A stretch of DNA of 33,275 bases from Alistipes sp. CAG:514 (GCA_000431015.1 HF986008.1:2498-35772); one strand, 5' to 3'; counted from the first letter of the stretch, positions 7,809 through 15,462 are shown. Program-made: numbers and translations. The notes: generated from the letters alone by a model not told the origin.

Positions 7809-9137
7809 CTAGTACTTGTTCAGAGGACGGCCTGCGGTCATGTTGTGGACCTTGTGCCTTACGGTCTCAAGAACCTTGGCGTACTCCTCGGCTCCTTCCT
7901 GGGAGACACCATTGACAACATCGGCGTACTTGGCCACGGCGCTGAGAACGGTGTCGATCAGCTCGACGATCTCGGTCATGTCCTTCTCCACGAAACCTCT
8001 GGAAGTGATGGCCGGTGTGCCGACCCTGACTCCGGATGTCTTGAACGGAGAACGGGAGTCGAACGGAACCATGTTCTTGTTGAGGGTGATCTCTGCCTTC
8101 TCAAGCTCCTTCTCGGCCATCCTGCCGGTAACCTCAGGGAACTTGGTTCTCAGGTCGATGAGCATCAAGTGGTTGTCGGTGCCGCCGGAAACCACCTTGT
8201 AGCCTTTCGCGACAAACTCCTCGGCCATCTTCCTGGCGTTGGCCATCACCTGCTTCTGGTACTCTACATATTCAGGCTGCATGGCCTCGTAGAAAGCGAC
8301 GGCCTTGGCGGCGATCACATGCTCAAGAGGTCCGCCCTGCACGCCAGGGAACACGCTTGAGTTGAGGATGGCGCTCATCTTCTTGATCTCGCCCTTAGGG
8401 GTCTTGAGTCCCCAAGGATTGTCGAAGTCCTTCCCCATAAGGATGATACCTCCGCGTGGTCCGCGCAGGGTCTTGTGGGTGGTGGAAGTCACGATGTGGG
8501 CGTATTTAACAGGGTTCTTTAGCAGTCCGGCAGCGATCAGCCCGGCTGTGTGGGCCATGTCGATCCAAAGGAGGGCTCCCACCTCGTCGGCGATGGCGCG
8601 CATTCTCTCATAGTCCCATTCGCGTGAATAGGCGGAGGCTCCACCGATGATGAGCTTCGGTCTGCACTCGCGGGCGATGCTCTCCATCTTGTCGTAGTCA
8701 ACCGTACCGGTCTCTTCGTTGAGGCCGTAAGCCACAGCGTGATAGAGGATTCCTGAAGCGTTGACAGGCGAACCGTGCGTGAGGTGGCCTCCCTGTGAGA
8801 GGTCAAGTCCCATAAAGGTGTCGCCAGGCTTGAGGCAAGCCATAATGACGGCCATATTCGCCTGGGCGCCGGAGTGAGGCTGAACGTTGGCATATTCAGC
8901 GTCATAGATCTTGCAGAGACGGTCGATCGCAAGCTGCTCGATCTGGTCGACGATCTGGCAGCCGCCATAGTACCTCTTGCCAGGGTAGCCCTCCGCGTAC
9001 TTGTTGGTGCATATGGACCCCATCGCCTCAAGCACGTGGTCGCTTACGTAGTTTTCTGATGCAATCAATTCGAGTCCGGAAGACTGCCTTTCCTTTTCAT
9101 TTCTGATCAGATCAAAAATCTGGAGATCCTGTTTCAT
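7809..9137 (-). CDS. glyA: Serine hydroxymethyltransferase
   Basis: GlyA interconverts serine and glycine using tetrahydrofolate and pyridoxal phosphate in the cytosol, and is the main source of one-carbon units. The 442-residue product is of normal length for the family with a slightly long C-terminus. The PLP-binding lysine is K222 in TSTTHKTLRGPRGG. Other conserved parts are LELIASENYVS near residue 22, NKYAEGYPGKRYYGG at 45-59, QPHSGAQANMAV near 86 and WIDMAHTAGLIAAG at 191-204. The start is the first ATG in frame, with a divergent regulatory gap upstream shared with the RNA methyltransferase gene. It carries three GAATAT cores, two of them the full octamer. Confidence 0.97.
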   Translation of the reverse strand: MKQDLQIFDLIRNEKERQSSGLELIASENYVSDHVLEAMGSICTNKYAEGYPGKRYYGGCQIVDQIEQLAIDRLCKIYDAEYANVQPHSGAQANMAVIMACLKPGDTFMGLDLSQGGHLTHGSPVNASGILYHAVAYGLNEETGTVDYDKMESIARECRPKLIIGGASAYSREWDYERMRAIADEVGALLWIDMAHTAGLIAAGLLKNPVKYAHIVTSTTHKTLRGPRGGIILMGKDFDNPWGLKTPKGEIKKMSAILNSSVFPGVQGGPLEHVIAAKAVAFYEAMQPEYVEYQKQVMANARKMAEEFVAKGYKVVSGGTDNHLMLIDLRTKFPEVTGRMAEKELEKAEITLNKNMVPFDSRSPFKTSGVRVGTPAITSRGFVEKDMTEIVELIDTVLSAVAKYADVVNGVSQEGAEEYAKVLETVRHKVHNMTAGRPLNKY

Positions 9138-9183
9138 AAAATCTTTAGTTAGTGTTACTCGTCCATTATGGGCCGAGAGTTCA

Positions 9184-9191
9184 CAAAGATA
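9184..9191 (-). promoter_or_regulatory. -7 element of the glyA promoter
   Basis: TATCTTTG on the minus strand matches TAnnTTTG and lies 47 bp upstream of the glyA ATG. No convincing -33 TTTG is found at the usual distance, so only the -7 element is claimed. Confidence 0.55.
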
Positions 9192-9212
9192 AGATTAAAA
9201 AACCATTTTTGC

Positions 9213-9220
9213 TATATTTG
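9213..9220 (+). promoter_or_regulatory. -7 element of the trmH-family gene promoter
   Basis: TATATTTG on the plus strand matches TAnnTTTG and lies 21 bp before the GTG start at 9242. It is 21 bp from the divergent glyA -7 element, so the two promoters must overlap. No clear -33 element is seen. Confidence 0.5.
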
Positions 9221-9241
9221 TAACTATAAAAGAGAAATTCG

Positions 9242-9787
9242 GTGAAAGATAGAAAGCTTTTGAGCATAGAAATGGGTAGAGTGTCTCCCCAAAAATACAA
9301 GGAACTTCCTCAGATTGGAGTAGTTGTGGTGCTGGACAACATCCGTAGCGCCCACAATGTCGGGTCGGCCTTCCGCACCTGCGACTCTTTCAAGATCGAC
9401 AAGCTTTGGCTTTGCGGAATCTGTGCGGTTCCCCCTTCCGCAGAGATCCACAAGTCAGCCCTCGGGGCGGAGGACAGCGTGCCTTGGGAGCATTCGGACA
9501 GCACGCTGGACGTGGTCGCGCGGCTCAGGGCCGACGGCTACACGGTGGTCAGCGTCGAGCAGACGGTGGACTCGGTCAGCCTTGAGACTTTCTCCCCGGA
9601 ACTCTCCGGCGGGAAGAAGTATGCGCTGGTCTTCGGCAACGAGGTGGACGGCGTTGACCAGTCTGTGGTGGACGCGTCCGACTTCACTCTGGAGATCCCG
9701 CAGTTCGGCACCAAACACTCGCTCAACGTCTCCGTCTCCGTCGGGGTCATCCTCTGGCATTTCACCCTCGCGCGTCTGGGGAGGTAG
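9242..9787 (+). CDS. TrmH/SpoU-family RNA 2'-O-ribose methyltransferase
   Basis: A 181-residue SPOUT-class methyltransferase that should transfer a methyl group from S-adenosylmethionine to a ribose 2'-hydroxyl of tRNA or rRNA. The three family motifs are present in order: NIRSAHNVGSAFRTCDSF near 33-50, ALVFGNEVDGV near 128-138, and IPQFGTKHSLNVSVSVGV near 151-168, the last two forming the knotted cofactor site. The start is taken as GTG at 9242 because the resulting N-terminus has the length I recall for Bacteroidota relatives; ATG at 9272 is the alternative and would remove ten residues. rsgA follows on the same strand after 61 bp with its own promoter. The exact RNA position modified cannot be told. 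Confidence 0.87.
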   Translation: MKDRKLLSIEMGRVSPQKYKELPQIGVVVVLDNIRSAHNVGSAFRTCDSFKIDKLWLCGICAVPPSAEIHKSALGAEDSVPWEHSDSTLDVVARLRADGYTVVSVEQTVDSVSLETFSPELSGGKKYALVFGNEVDGVDQSVVDASDFTLEIPQFGTKHSLNVSVSVGVILWHFTLARLGR

Positions 9788-9813
9788 CGGCGCTCCTTCC
9801 GGTTCCGGCGGCG

Positions 9814-9845
9814 ATTGTCCGCCACGGAAAAAAGCATTATATTTG
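9814..9845 (+). promoter_or_regulatory. Promoter directly abutting the rsgA start
   Basis: ATTG (9814-9817), 20 bases, then TATATTTG (9838-9845), a good match to the Bacteroidota promoter. The -7 element ends three bases before the first ATG (9849), so transcription starting 5-8 nt downstream would give a leaderless or almost leaderless message. Confidence 0.5.
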
Positions 9846-9848
9846 TCG

Positions 9849-10805
9849 ATGAATATGACAGGACAAGCGACAGTGGTCAAGAACGCGGGAAGTCATTTCC
9901 TGCTGTCAAGGTTGCCGGAATGGCGGCCTTTCCCTGCCGTGCTCAAAGGCAAGGTGCGGCTAAAGGGAAGCGAGGCGACCAATCCGGTGGCGGTCGGCGA
10001 CCGGGTGACTTATGAATATTCAGAAGAGCCCTCCGCCGCTTGTCCCGCCTCGATCGTCGAGGTGCTGGACCGCAGGAACTATGTGATCCGCCGCTCGACC
10101 AACCTTTCGAGGCAGTCGCACGTGATCGCCGCCAACCTGGACCGCGCGTTCATCGTCGTGACGCTTTTCTTCCCGGAGATCAAACTGCCGTTCCTGGACA
10201 GGCTGCTGGTGACCTGCGAGGTGTATGGCATCCCGGCCACCATCGTCCTGAACAAGGTTGACATATTCAGAAAAGAATTTCCGGAGCAGCTTGCTGATTT
10301 CCATCGGATCTACGAGAGCGCAGGCTATCGTGTGATAGAGACATCGGCTTTGACGGGGGAGGGTATCGATGAGCTGAGGGCAGCCATCGGGTCGCCCGAG
10401 GATGGCCGCGTCTGCCTTTTCTCCGGAGAGTCCGGAGTGGGGAAGTCCTCCATAATCAAGGCTTTGGACCCGTCCTTGAACCCGAAGGTAGGTGACATTT
10501 CCCTCGCGCATCTTCAGGGACGGCACACCACCTCCCTCTATGAGATGTATCCGCTGTCGTCCGGAGGCTTCATCATCGATTCCCCGGGTCTCAGGGGCTT
10601 CGGGCTGGTTCGCCTTGAAAAGGAGGAGATCGCCCTTTACTTCCCGGAGATGCTCAGGTACTCTCGGGCCTGCCGTTTCGCCCCCTGCACCCACACCCAC
10701 GAGCCGGGCTGCGCCGTGAAACAGGCTGTGGAAGACGGGTTTATCTCCGCCGAACGCTACAACTCCTACCTCGGCATGCTTGAGGAGGACAAGAAGTTCA
10801 GGTAG
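9849..10805 (+). CDS. rsgA: Ribosome small subunit-dependent GTPase A
   Basis: RsgA is a circularly permuted GTPase that checks late 30S ribosomal subunit maturation. The 318-residue product has an N-terminal OB-fold (about 5-75), then the G motifs in permuted order: G4 NKVD at 135-138, G1 GESGVGKS at 193-200 and G3 DSPG at 244-247. The C-terminal zinc site is complete: C275, C280, H282 and C288 (C-x4-C-x-H-x5-C). The open frame runs further upstream, but that part overlaps the methyltransferase gene in another frame and has no family character. ATG at 9849 gives the N-terminus expected for the family; ATG at 9855 is possible, and matters because the promoter lies so close. Confidence 0.95.
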   Translation: MNMTGQATVVKNAGSHFLLSRLPEWRPFPAVLKGKVRLKGSEATNPVAVGDRVTYEYSEEPSAACPASIVEVLDRRNYVIRRSTNLSRQSHVIAANLDRAFIVVTLFFPEIKLPFLDRLLVTCEVYGIPATIVLNKVDIFRKEFPEQLADFHRIYESAGYRVIETSALTGEGIDELRAAIGSPEDGRVCLFSGESGVGKSSIIKALDPSLNPKVGDISLAHLQGRHTTSLYEMYPLSSGGFIIDSPGLRGFGLVRLEKEEIALYFPEMLRYSRACRFAPCTHTHEPGCAVKQAVEDGFISAERYNSYLGMLEEDKKFR

Positions 10806-10844
10806 TTCTTTACAAGACAAATTGATCAGCTGGTAGTCCCCTTA

Positions 10845-10875
10845 TTGGATGTTTGACTGAAAATCGTTAGTTTTG
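10845..10875 (+). promoter_or_regulatory. Promoter ahead of the ATPase remnant
   Basis: TTG (10845-10847), 20 bases, then TAGTTTTG (10868-10875), which fits TAnnTTTG. It stands immediately before the tandem 15-bp repeat and probably served the full-length ancestor of the pseudogene. Confidence 0.45.
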
Positions 10876-10879
10876 CATT

Positions 10880-10909
10880 ACGAAAAAAGTCGTAACGAAA
10901 AAAGTCGTA
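10880..10909 (+). repeat. Two perfect tandem copies of a 15-bp unit
   Basis: ACGAAAAAAGTCGTA occurs at 10880-10894 and again at 10895-10909 without mismatch. Each unit has small inverted ends (ACGA and TCGT). The pair lies just after the -7 element of the preceding promoter, so it would form the 5' end of any transcript. Confidence 0.85.
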
Positions 10910-10917
10910 GTATGTGA

Positions 10918-11370
10918 ACCGACGCACTTGGAAAACTCCCAAGGCAAGACTTTTATGACTATCTTGTGGAGAGACTCTCCGCTGTATTCCCGGAATCCTG
11001 CAGGGTTTTGGCTGATCGTATTCTGAACTTCACGGAATGCCATCCATACTATTCGCAGCAATTGGCCGCGAACGTATGGCAGATTGGTGTTTTGCAACCT
11101 AAATCGGAGGATGTTCTCCAAGCGGCGGTCGATCACATCGTTGTGTCGCATGCTCTCGACTATGAGCGCATCTGGATGGGGTTCAAGCGTACTAACCGTT
11201 GGATTCTTCAGCGTTTGGCCGGTGGAAAAACTCTTCAGGACGGAGAGTATCGGACAAGCACCATCTACAGTGCCCTGAAGCGTCTTCAAAAGGACGGCTA
11301 TGCAGTCTATTCCGACCACTATGAGCTGGAGGACCCATTCTTTAGGCAATGGATCTTAAGGCAAGGCTAG
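10918..11370 (+). pseudogene. C-terminal remnant of an archaeal-type P-loop ATPase
   Basis: The frame is open from just after a TGA at 10915 to TAG at 11368-11370. It encodes about 150 residues: a piece with ALGKLPRQDFYDYL, then TECHPYYSQQLAANVW, then a winged-helix-like part with TSTIYSALKRLQKDGY. HPYYxQQL followed by such a domain is what I know from the C-terminal half of the archaeal-type ATPase family common in Bacteroidota (COG1672/ATPase_2 kind). The Walker A and B motifs are absent, and the intact gene would be about 350-400 residues, so the N-terminal half is lost. The first codon usable as a start is GTG at 10966, but the homologous reading continues upstream of it, which argues for a fragment rather than a small gene. 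A promoter and tandem repeat survive upstream. Confidence 0.65.
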
Positions 11371-11568
11371 CTGACTCCTGATTTAGGAATAGGGTGGAGA
11401 ACGAGCAAAATTTGGAATTATCTTTTCCAAAACAAATCAAACCCGCTTCTTACTTGATAAGTTAACGAAACAAACATCATAATATCATCATAATATTCAT
11501 GGATTCTGTTGCCAAATCGGCATTTTGTATTAACTTTGCGAAAAGAGTAAAAGGTCTTACTGTAAGAT
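11371..11568. other. A/T-rich intergenic gap between the ATPase remnant and marR
   Basis: This gap contains the marR promoter at its right end and one GAATAT core at 11493. I see no convincing gene or terminator in it. Confidence 0.5.
11509..11538 (+). promoter_or_regulatory. Promoter of the marR-hdr operon
   Basis: TTG (11509-11511), 19 bases, then TAACTTTG (11531-11538), a full match to TAnnTTTG. Transcription should start near 11545, about 24 nt before the marR ATG. Confidence 0.7.
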
Positions 11569-12045
11569 ATGGTACTTGAAAAGCAGATACTTATGTTCCT
11601 GAACATTGCCCACAACAGTGTGAAGCAGTGTATGTCGGAGGTGTTCCAGAGGGGCGGGTTCAACCTGACACCGGAGCAGTTCCTGGTGATGGACACGCTC
11701 TGGGACGAGGGTGTGCTGACCCAGCAGCAGATCGCCGACATCACGATGAGGGACAAGAACTCCATCGTCAAACTGATTGACGGACTGGAGAACAGGAAGC
11801 TGGTCCGCAGGGTCAGCAACCCTAAGGACAGGAGGCAGAACCTCATCGAGGTCACGCCATATTCACGAAAAATCAAGGATGCCGTGACGGAGCTTTCCCT
11901 TGAGGCGGTCGCCACGATTGTCGGCGACATCCCGAGGGAGGATCTGGAGTCGTTTGTCAGGACGCTGGCGAGAATGGAGAGGAACATGAACCCGAAGTCC
12001 GACCTGGAGGCTCTGGCGAGGAAGTATCCTACAAAAAAGAAGTGA
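11569..12045 (+). CDS. MarR-family transcriptional regulator leading the Hdr-like cluster
   Basis: A 158-residue protein with a MarR winged helix-turn-helix at about 35-105: TPEQFLVMDTLWDEGVLTQQ, the recognition-helix region DKNSIVKLIDGLENRKLV, and the wing NPKDRRQN. Flanking helices would form the dimer interface. The stop codon is one base before the ATG of the first hdrC-like gene, so the two are translated from the same message and the regulator most likely controls this redox cluster and itself. Only one cysteine (in VKQCMSE) is present, so a disulfide switch within one chain is not possible; the ligand or signal is unknown. Its own promoter is clear at 11509-11538. Confidence 0.9.
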   Translation: MVLEKQILMFLNIAHNSVKQCMSEVFQRGGFNLTPEQFLVMDTLWDEGVLTQQQIADITMRDKNSIVKLIDGLENRKLVRRVSNPKDRRQNLIEVTPYSRKIKDAVTELSLEAVATIVGDIPREDLESFVRTLARMERNMNPKSDLEALARKYPTKKK

Positions 12046-12046
12046 G

Positions 12047-12742
12047 ATGGGACGACTGTATGACCTCCTGATGAAGGACTACCGCCTGAAGGAAGGCCTC
12101 AACGCCTGCATCAACTGCGGCACCTGCACGGCCATCTGTCCGGCGGCGGAGTTCTACCGCTATGATCCTCGGCGGATCGTGGACATCGTCCAGAGCAAGG
12201 ACGATGAGGAGATCGAGAAACTGCTCAAAAGCGACACGATCTGGTACTGTGGAGAGTGCATGAGCTGTGTGACGAGATGTCCTCGGAAGAACGCTCCGGG
12301 ACTCATCATCATGGCTCTGCGCAGCCTGTCCATCGACCTCGGCTACTTCATTGAGTCCGAGAAGGGGCGGCAGCAGTGCCTTCTTGTCAAGGATCTGTGC
12401 GCCAACATCCTGGACTATGGCTACTGCGTCTATCCGCGCCGTTTCGACTACGCCGGACATCCAGAGGCCGGAAAGGTCTGGGAATGGGAGGAGAAGCACT
12501 TGGACGATGTGTTCGAGAGGCTTGGCGGCAATCTTGACGGCGAAGGGCCGGGAGCTATGCGCCGCATCCCGCAGGAGGATCTTGACCAGCTCAGGAGGAT
12601 CTTCGACGAGACCGGGGCGACCGAAAGGATGGAGAAGGTGCGGGAGGCGGGTCTCAGAAAGGCCGCCGAGATGGGTCTCACCGAGGACGAGTTCATGGCA
12701 AAAATCTACACGGACAGCGATCCGAAACACTTAAATCAATAG
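12047..12742 (+). CDS. HdrC-like protein with two [4Fe-4S] clusters
   Basis: A 231-residue soluble iron-sulfur protein resembling the HdrC subunit of heterodisulfide reductase. Two complete ferredoxin-type motifs bind two [4Fe-4S] clusters: C21, C24, C27, C31 followed by P, and C68, C71, C74, C78 followed by P. In HdrABC systems HdrC wires the flavoprotein HdrA to the catalytic HdrB. The C-terminal 150 residues are helical and charged, longer than the minimal HdrC. It starts one base after the marR stop and ends six bases before the HdrB-like gene, so these genes are one operon. No transmembrane segment is visible. The electron donor and acceptor cannot be read from the sequence. Confidence 0.88.
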   Translation: MGRLYDLLMKDYRLKEGLNACINCGTCTAICPAAEFYRYDPRRIVDIVQSKDDEEIEKLLKSDTIWYCGECMSCVTRCPRKNAPGLIIMALRSLSIDLGYFIESEKGRQQCLLVKDLCANILDYGYCVYPRRFDYAGHPEAGKVWEWEEKHLDDVFERLGGNLDGEGPGAMRRIPQEDLDQLRRIFDETGATERMEKVREAGLRKAAEMGLTEDEFMAKIYTDSDPKHLNQ

Positions 12743-12748
12743 CCCTCA

Positions 12749-13813
12749 ATGATCTACGAAGGCAAACAGAAAATCTGGTCAGACTACCAGAAAGAGATAC
12801 CGGACGACCACTATTTCTACGTCCGCAGCTGCATCAGACAAAGCTTTTTTCCGGCTTCGGAGGCGACATTCCTGAAGATAACGAGGCAGGAACTGGGTAA
12901 GGACATATTCGAGACCGAGCATCACACCACCTGCGGCGGCATCGCCTACCATTCGGACTCCATCCCCCAGGAGACGGCGATGACGATCATCGCGCGCCAG
13001 TTCGCTCTGATGGCGAAGCACGGCTACGAGAACTACGTCTGCTCCTGCATCACCTCGTTCGGACTCTACTGCGAGACGATGGAGACCTGGCGCGAGTTCC
13101 CGGAGCTGGAGGCGAAGGTGCGGGAGAATCTTTGGAAGTCCTGCGGGCTGGAGTTCGCCAAGCCGAAATTCCTCGTGCATGCCAGCGACCTGATCTTCAA
13201 GTACCGCAATCTCATCGCGGCGCAGGCGAGGCACAAGCTCGTGGACGCGCGCACCGGCCGCCCGCTCCGGGTGGTGGAGCACATCGGCTGCCACTATTCG
13301 AAGATGTTCCCTTCGAAGGGGGTGGGGGGCGCTGAATATCCCTACGTCCTCGTCGGCATGATCGAGGCGTGGGGCGGCGAGATCGTCGATTACCCTGAGA
13401 GACGGCACTGCTGCGGCTTCGGATTCCGGCAATATCTCGTCAAGGGCAACCGTGGATATTCCCTGTCCAACACCCACAAGAAGTTCGAGAGCATGGAGCC
13501 GTTCCATCCCGACATGATCGTCACCAACTGCCCTGGCTGTCCGTATTTCCTTGACAGATGGCAATATGTGATCGCCGAATCGACCGGCAAGACCTACGGG
13601 GAGGACGGCCACGGCATCCCGGTCTTCACCTACGAGGAAGTGGCGGGGCTGGTGCTGGGCTACGACCCTTGGGATCTCGGGCTGCAGACCCATCAGGTCA
13701 GCGTCGAGCCGCTCCTGGACAAGATGGGTATTGAATATGATCCCGCACGCAAGTACCTCGGCAAGGACGGCAAGGACATCGGGAGACCAGGCGGCTGCGT
13801 CTGCCTGAAATAG
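12749..13813 (+). CDS. HdrB-like CCG-domain protein with an altered N-terminal site
   Basis: A 354-residue protein resembling HdrB, which in methanogens carries two noncubane [4Fe-4S] clusters held by CCG (cysteine-rich) domains and splits a disulfide. The C-terminal domain is canonical: C181, C221-C222-G, and C261-P-G-C264. The N-terminal domain is altered: C28 is present, but the expected CCG reads T61-C62-G63, and the closing CxxC is C98-S-C100. That site may bind a different cluster or none. The product ends in GGCVCLK, giving two further cysteines. It follows the hdrC-like gene by six bases and is followed by a 270-bp repeat-rich gap before the flavoprotein gene. Catalytic disulfide chemistry is not assured. 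Confidence 0.85.
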   Translation: MIYEGKQKIWSDYQKEIPDDHYFYVRSCIRQSFFPASEATFLKITRQELGKDIFETEHHTTCGGIAYHSDSIPQETAMTIIARQFALMAKHGYENYVCSCITSFGLYCETMETWREFPELEAKVRENLWKSCGLEFAKPKFLVHASDLIFKYRNLIAAQARHKLVDARTGRPLRVVEHIGCHYSKMFPSKGVGGAEYPYVLVGMIEAWGGEIVDYPERRHCCGFGFRQYLVKGNRGYSLSNTHKKFESMEPFHPDMIVTNCPGCPYFLDRWQYVIAESTGKTYGEDGHGIPVFTYEEVAGLVLGYDPWDLGLQTHQVSVEPLLDKMGIEYDPARKYLGKDGKDIGRPGGCVCLK

Positions 13814-13839
13814 TTTTATTTATGAATAGTTCAATGAAG

Positions 13840-13886
13840 GCCATTTGAGCCACTTGTAGCGATGCCATTTGAGCCACTTGTGGCGA
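13840..13886 (+). repeat. Short tandem repeat, 23-bp unit
   Basis: Two copies of a unit beginning GCCATTTGAGCCACTTGT lie at 13840-13862 and 13864-13886, differing at one base. They stand between the hdrB-like stop and the REP-like repeats. Confidence 0.85.
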
Positions 13887-13894
13887 AGGTAAGT

Positions 13895-13936
13895 CCCTCC
13901 CCCGAGGGGAGGGATTTAGGGTAGGGGTAACGTAAA
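13895..13936 (+). repeat. REP-like 42-bp repeat, copy 1
   Basis: The unit begins with the palindrome CCCTCCCCCGAGGGGAGGG and continues ATTTAGGGTAGGGGTAACG, then TAAA. It is identical to copy 2 at 13965-14006 and related, inverted, to copy 3 at 19739-19781. The palindrome can form a strong hairpin without a T-run, so it is not a standard terminator. It looks like a dispersed palindromic element. Confidence 0.85.
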
Positions 13937-13964
13937 AGTCCCTAAGGGGTGCGCAAGGCGCATT

Positions 13965-14006
13965 CCCTCCCCCGAGGGGAGGGATTTAGGGTAGGGGTAA
14001 CGTAAA
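13965..14006 (+). repeat. REP-like 42-bp repeat, copy 2
   Basis: A perfect direct copy of 13895-13936, offset by 70 bp. The spacer contains a small hairpin (GCGC-AAG-GCGC). The remaining 77 bp before the flavoprotein gene hold no recognisable promoter. Confidence 0.85.
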
Positions 14007-14083
14007 TTGATGGATGGGTAGTCATCTGAAACGTGAGATATTTTTTTACAGTTGGTAATTACCTGCCGGCGAGAGATGAAGTG

Positions 14084-15139
14084 ATGAAAAATAATGTTCT
14101 TATTATAGGTGGGGGGCCTGCGGGCCTGGAGGCGGCCTCGGGACTCCAGAGGCTTGGCTACAATGTCATACTGATCGAAAGGACGACGATGCTTGGCGGT
14201 CATCTGGCCTCGTGGGACAGGCTGTTCCCCGACGGAGCCTCGGCGACCGGGGCACTGGATGGTCTGCTCGCAAGGATGGACGGCGTCAAGTGCTTCACCG
14301 ACACCGAGGTACAGTCCATCAACAGACTGGAGAAATCCTACAATGTCATCCTTTCCAACGGCATCACGGTGCTTGCGGACGCTGTGCTGGTGGCCAGCGG
14401 GTTCGACCTGTTCAAGGCCGAGAGGAAGGAGGAATATGGCTACGGGATCTACGACCACGTGATCACCAACGCCGATCTGGAGGCGTGGTTCGCTTCCGGT
14501 TCCGATACGAGGATCGACTCTCCGAATAAGATCGGATTCGTGCATTGCGTCGGCTCCCGCGACGAGAAGTCCGGCTGCCGTTCCTGCTCGAAAGTCTGCT
14601 GCGCCACCGCCGTGAAGCAGGCCTGCGAGATGAAACAGGCCTTTCCTGACGCGCAGATCTACTGCTTCTACATGGATCTGAGGATGTTTGGCCGTCACTA
14701 TGAGGATCTGTACCTTGGTGCGCAGAAGGAATATGGCGTGCGGTTTATCCGTGGACGTGTCGCGGAAGTGTCTGAGAATGTGGACGGAAGCCTTTTGGTA
14801 AAGGCCGAGGACACTGTGGCGGGCAAGCCGCTGAAGGTCACGCTTGACCTTCTCGTGCTCATGGCCGGGATGAGACCGTCCGCCGCTGGCAGAAGGGTGG
14901 GCGGCCTACTCCAGATGCCTGTGGAGGAGGATGGCTTCTTCGCAGTCCGTGACGGCATCCTGTCCGGTCAGAGAAGCCAGCTTCCGGGGCTGTTCCTCGC
15001 CGGCGCGGCGACCGGGCCGAAAACCCTGCCGGAGACCCTCGCCGATGCCAGGGGAGCTGTCACGGAGATTGACCGGTACCTGTCCGACGTGTTTCCTAAT
15101 GCTAAGAATTACAAGACTTTGGTGCGAGAGAGATGGTAG
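14084..15139 (+). CDS. Short HdrA/QmoA-like FAD iron-sulfur oxidoreductase
   Basis: A 351-residue flavoprotein related to HdrA and QmoA. The FAD-binding Rossmann motif is GGGPAG at 9-14. The cluster motif typical of HdrA is complete: C155, C168, C172 and C173 (C-x12-C-x3-CC), within FVHCVGSRD and SCSKVCCATAVKQA. The protein lacks the extra ferredoxin domains of full-length HdrA, so its length is closer to QmoA. I chose ATG at 14084 because it places the FAD motif directly at the N-terminus; the 17 residues available upstream come from the repeat-rich gap. It overlaps the following hdrC-like gene by seven bases. In related complexes this subunit accepts electrons at FAD and may bifurcate them; bifurcation here is unproven. 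Confidence 0.87.
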   Translation: MKNNVLIIGGGPAGLEAASGLQRLGYNVILIERTTMLGGHLASWDRLFPDGASATGALDGLLARMDGVKCFTDTEVQSINRLEKSYNVILSNGITVLADAVLVASGFDLFKAERKEEYGYGIYDHVITNADLEAWFASGSDTRIDSPNKIGFVHCVGSRDEKSGCRSCSKVCCATAVKQACEMKQAFPDAQIYCFYMDLRMFGRHYEDLYLGAQKEYGVRFIRGRVAEVSENVDGSLLVKAEDTVAGKPLKVTLDLLVLMAGMRPSAAGRRVGGLLQMPVEEDGFFAVRDGILSGQRSQLPGLFLAGAATGPKTLPETLADARGAVTEIDRYLSDVFPNAKNYKTLVRERW

Positions 15140-15462
15140 ATTTCGGTTTCGGTCTGGTTCCAAGTTCCAGAATCAATCTTGACCTCTTTGACAGAAAGAA
15201 GTTCGAAGAGTTGGCCGCGGTAGAGCCGGATGTGCGCAAGTGCATGGCCTGCGGAAGCTGCACCGCTGTCTGCACGGCGGGACATTTCGTGCCGACAAGC
15301 CTTCGCTCCGCCATCGAGGAACTGCATAACGCCCATCCTGACAAGGCTCTCGGTCTTCTGGCATCCTGCCAGCTGTGCGGGAAATGCTCGATGGTCTGCC
15401 CCCGAGGCATAAACACCCGCCATCTGATACTCTCCATCGCTAAAATCTACGGAACGAAATGA
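15133..15462 (+). CDS. Small HdrC-like protein with two [4Fe-4S] clusters
   Basis: A 109-residue ferredoxin-like protein carrying two [4Fe-4S] motifs: C37, C40, C43, C47 and C79, C82, C85, C89 followed by P. It is the second HdrC-type protein of the cluster and much shorter than the first (231 residues). Its ATG overlaps the end of the flavoprotein gene, and its stop overlaps the ATG of the membrane fusion gene (ATGA), so all three are translationally coupled. It would carry electrons between the flavoprotein and the membrane subunit. Confidence 0.88.
   Translation: MVDFGFGLVPSSRINLDLFDRKKFEELAAVEPDVRKCMACGSCTAVCTAGHFVPTSLRSAIEELHNAHPDKALGLLASCQLCGKCSMVCPRGINTRHLILSIAKIYGTK

Noticed and set aside
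9324..9848. N-terminal extension of rsgA
   Set aside because: The frame stays open, but this part overlaps the methyltransferase gene and is rich in Arg, Ser and Pro as expected from an alternate frame of GC-rich DNA. The RsgA family begins at the ATG at 9849.
13895..14006. Rho-independent terminators after the hdrB-like gene
   Set aside because: The palindromes are strong, but no T-run follows either copy on either strand, and an inverted copy sits elsewhere, so a dispersed repeat explains them better. Some effect on transcription is still possible.
14033..14083. Earlier GTG start for the HdrA-like gene
   Set aside because: The 17 extra residues come from the repeat-rich gap and would push the FAD-binding motif away from the N-terminus. 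ATG at 14084 gives the usual start.
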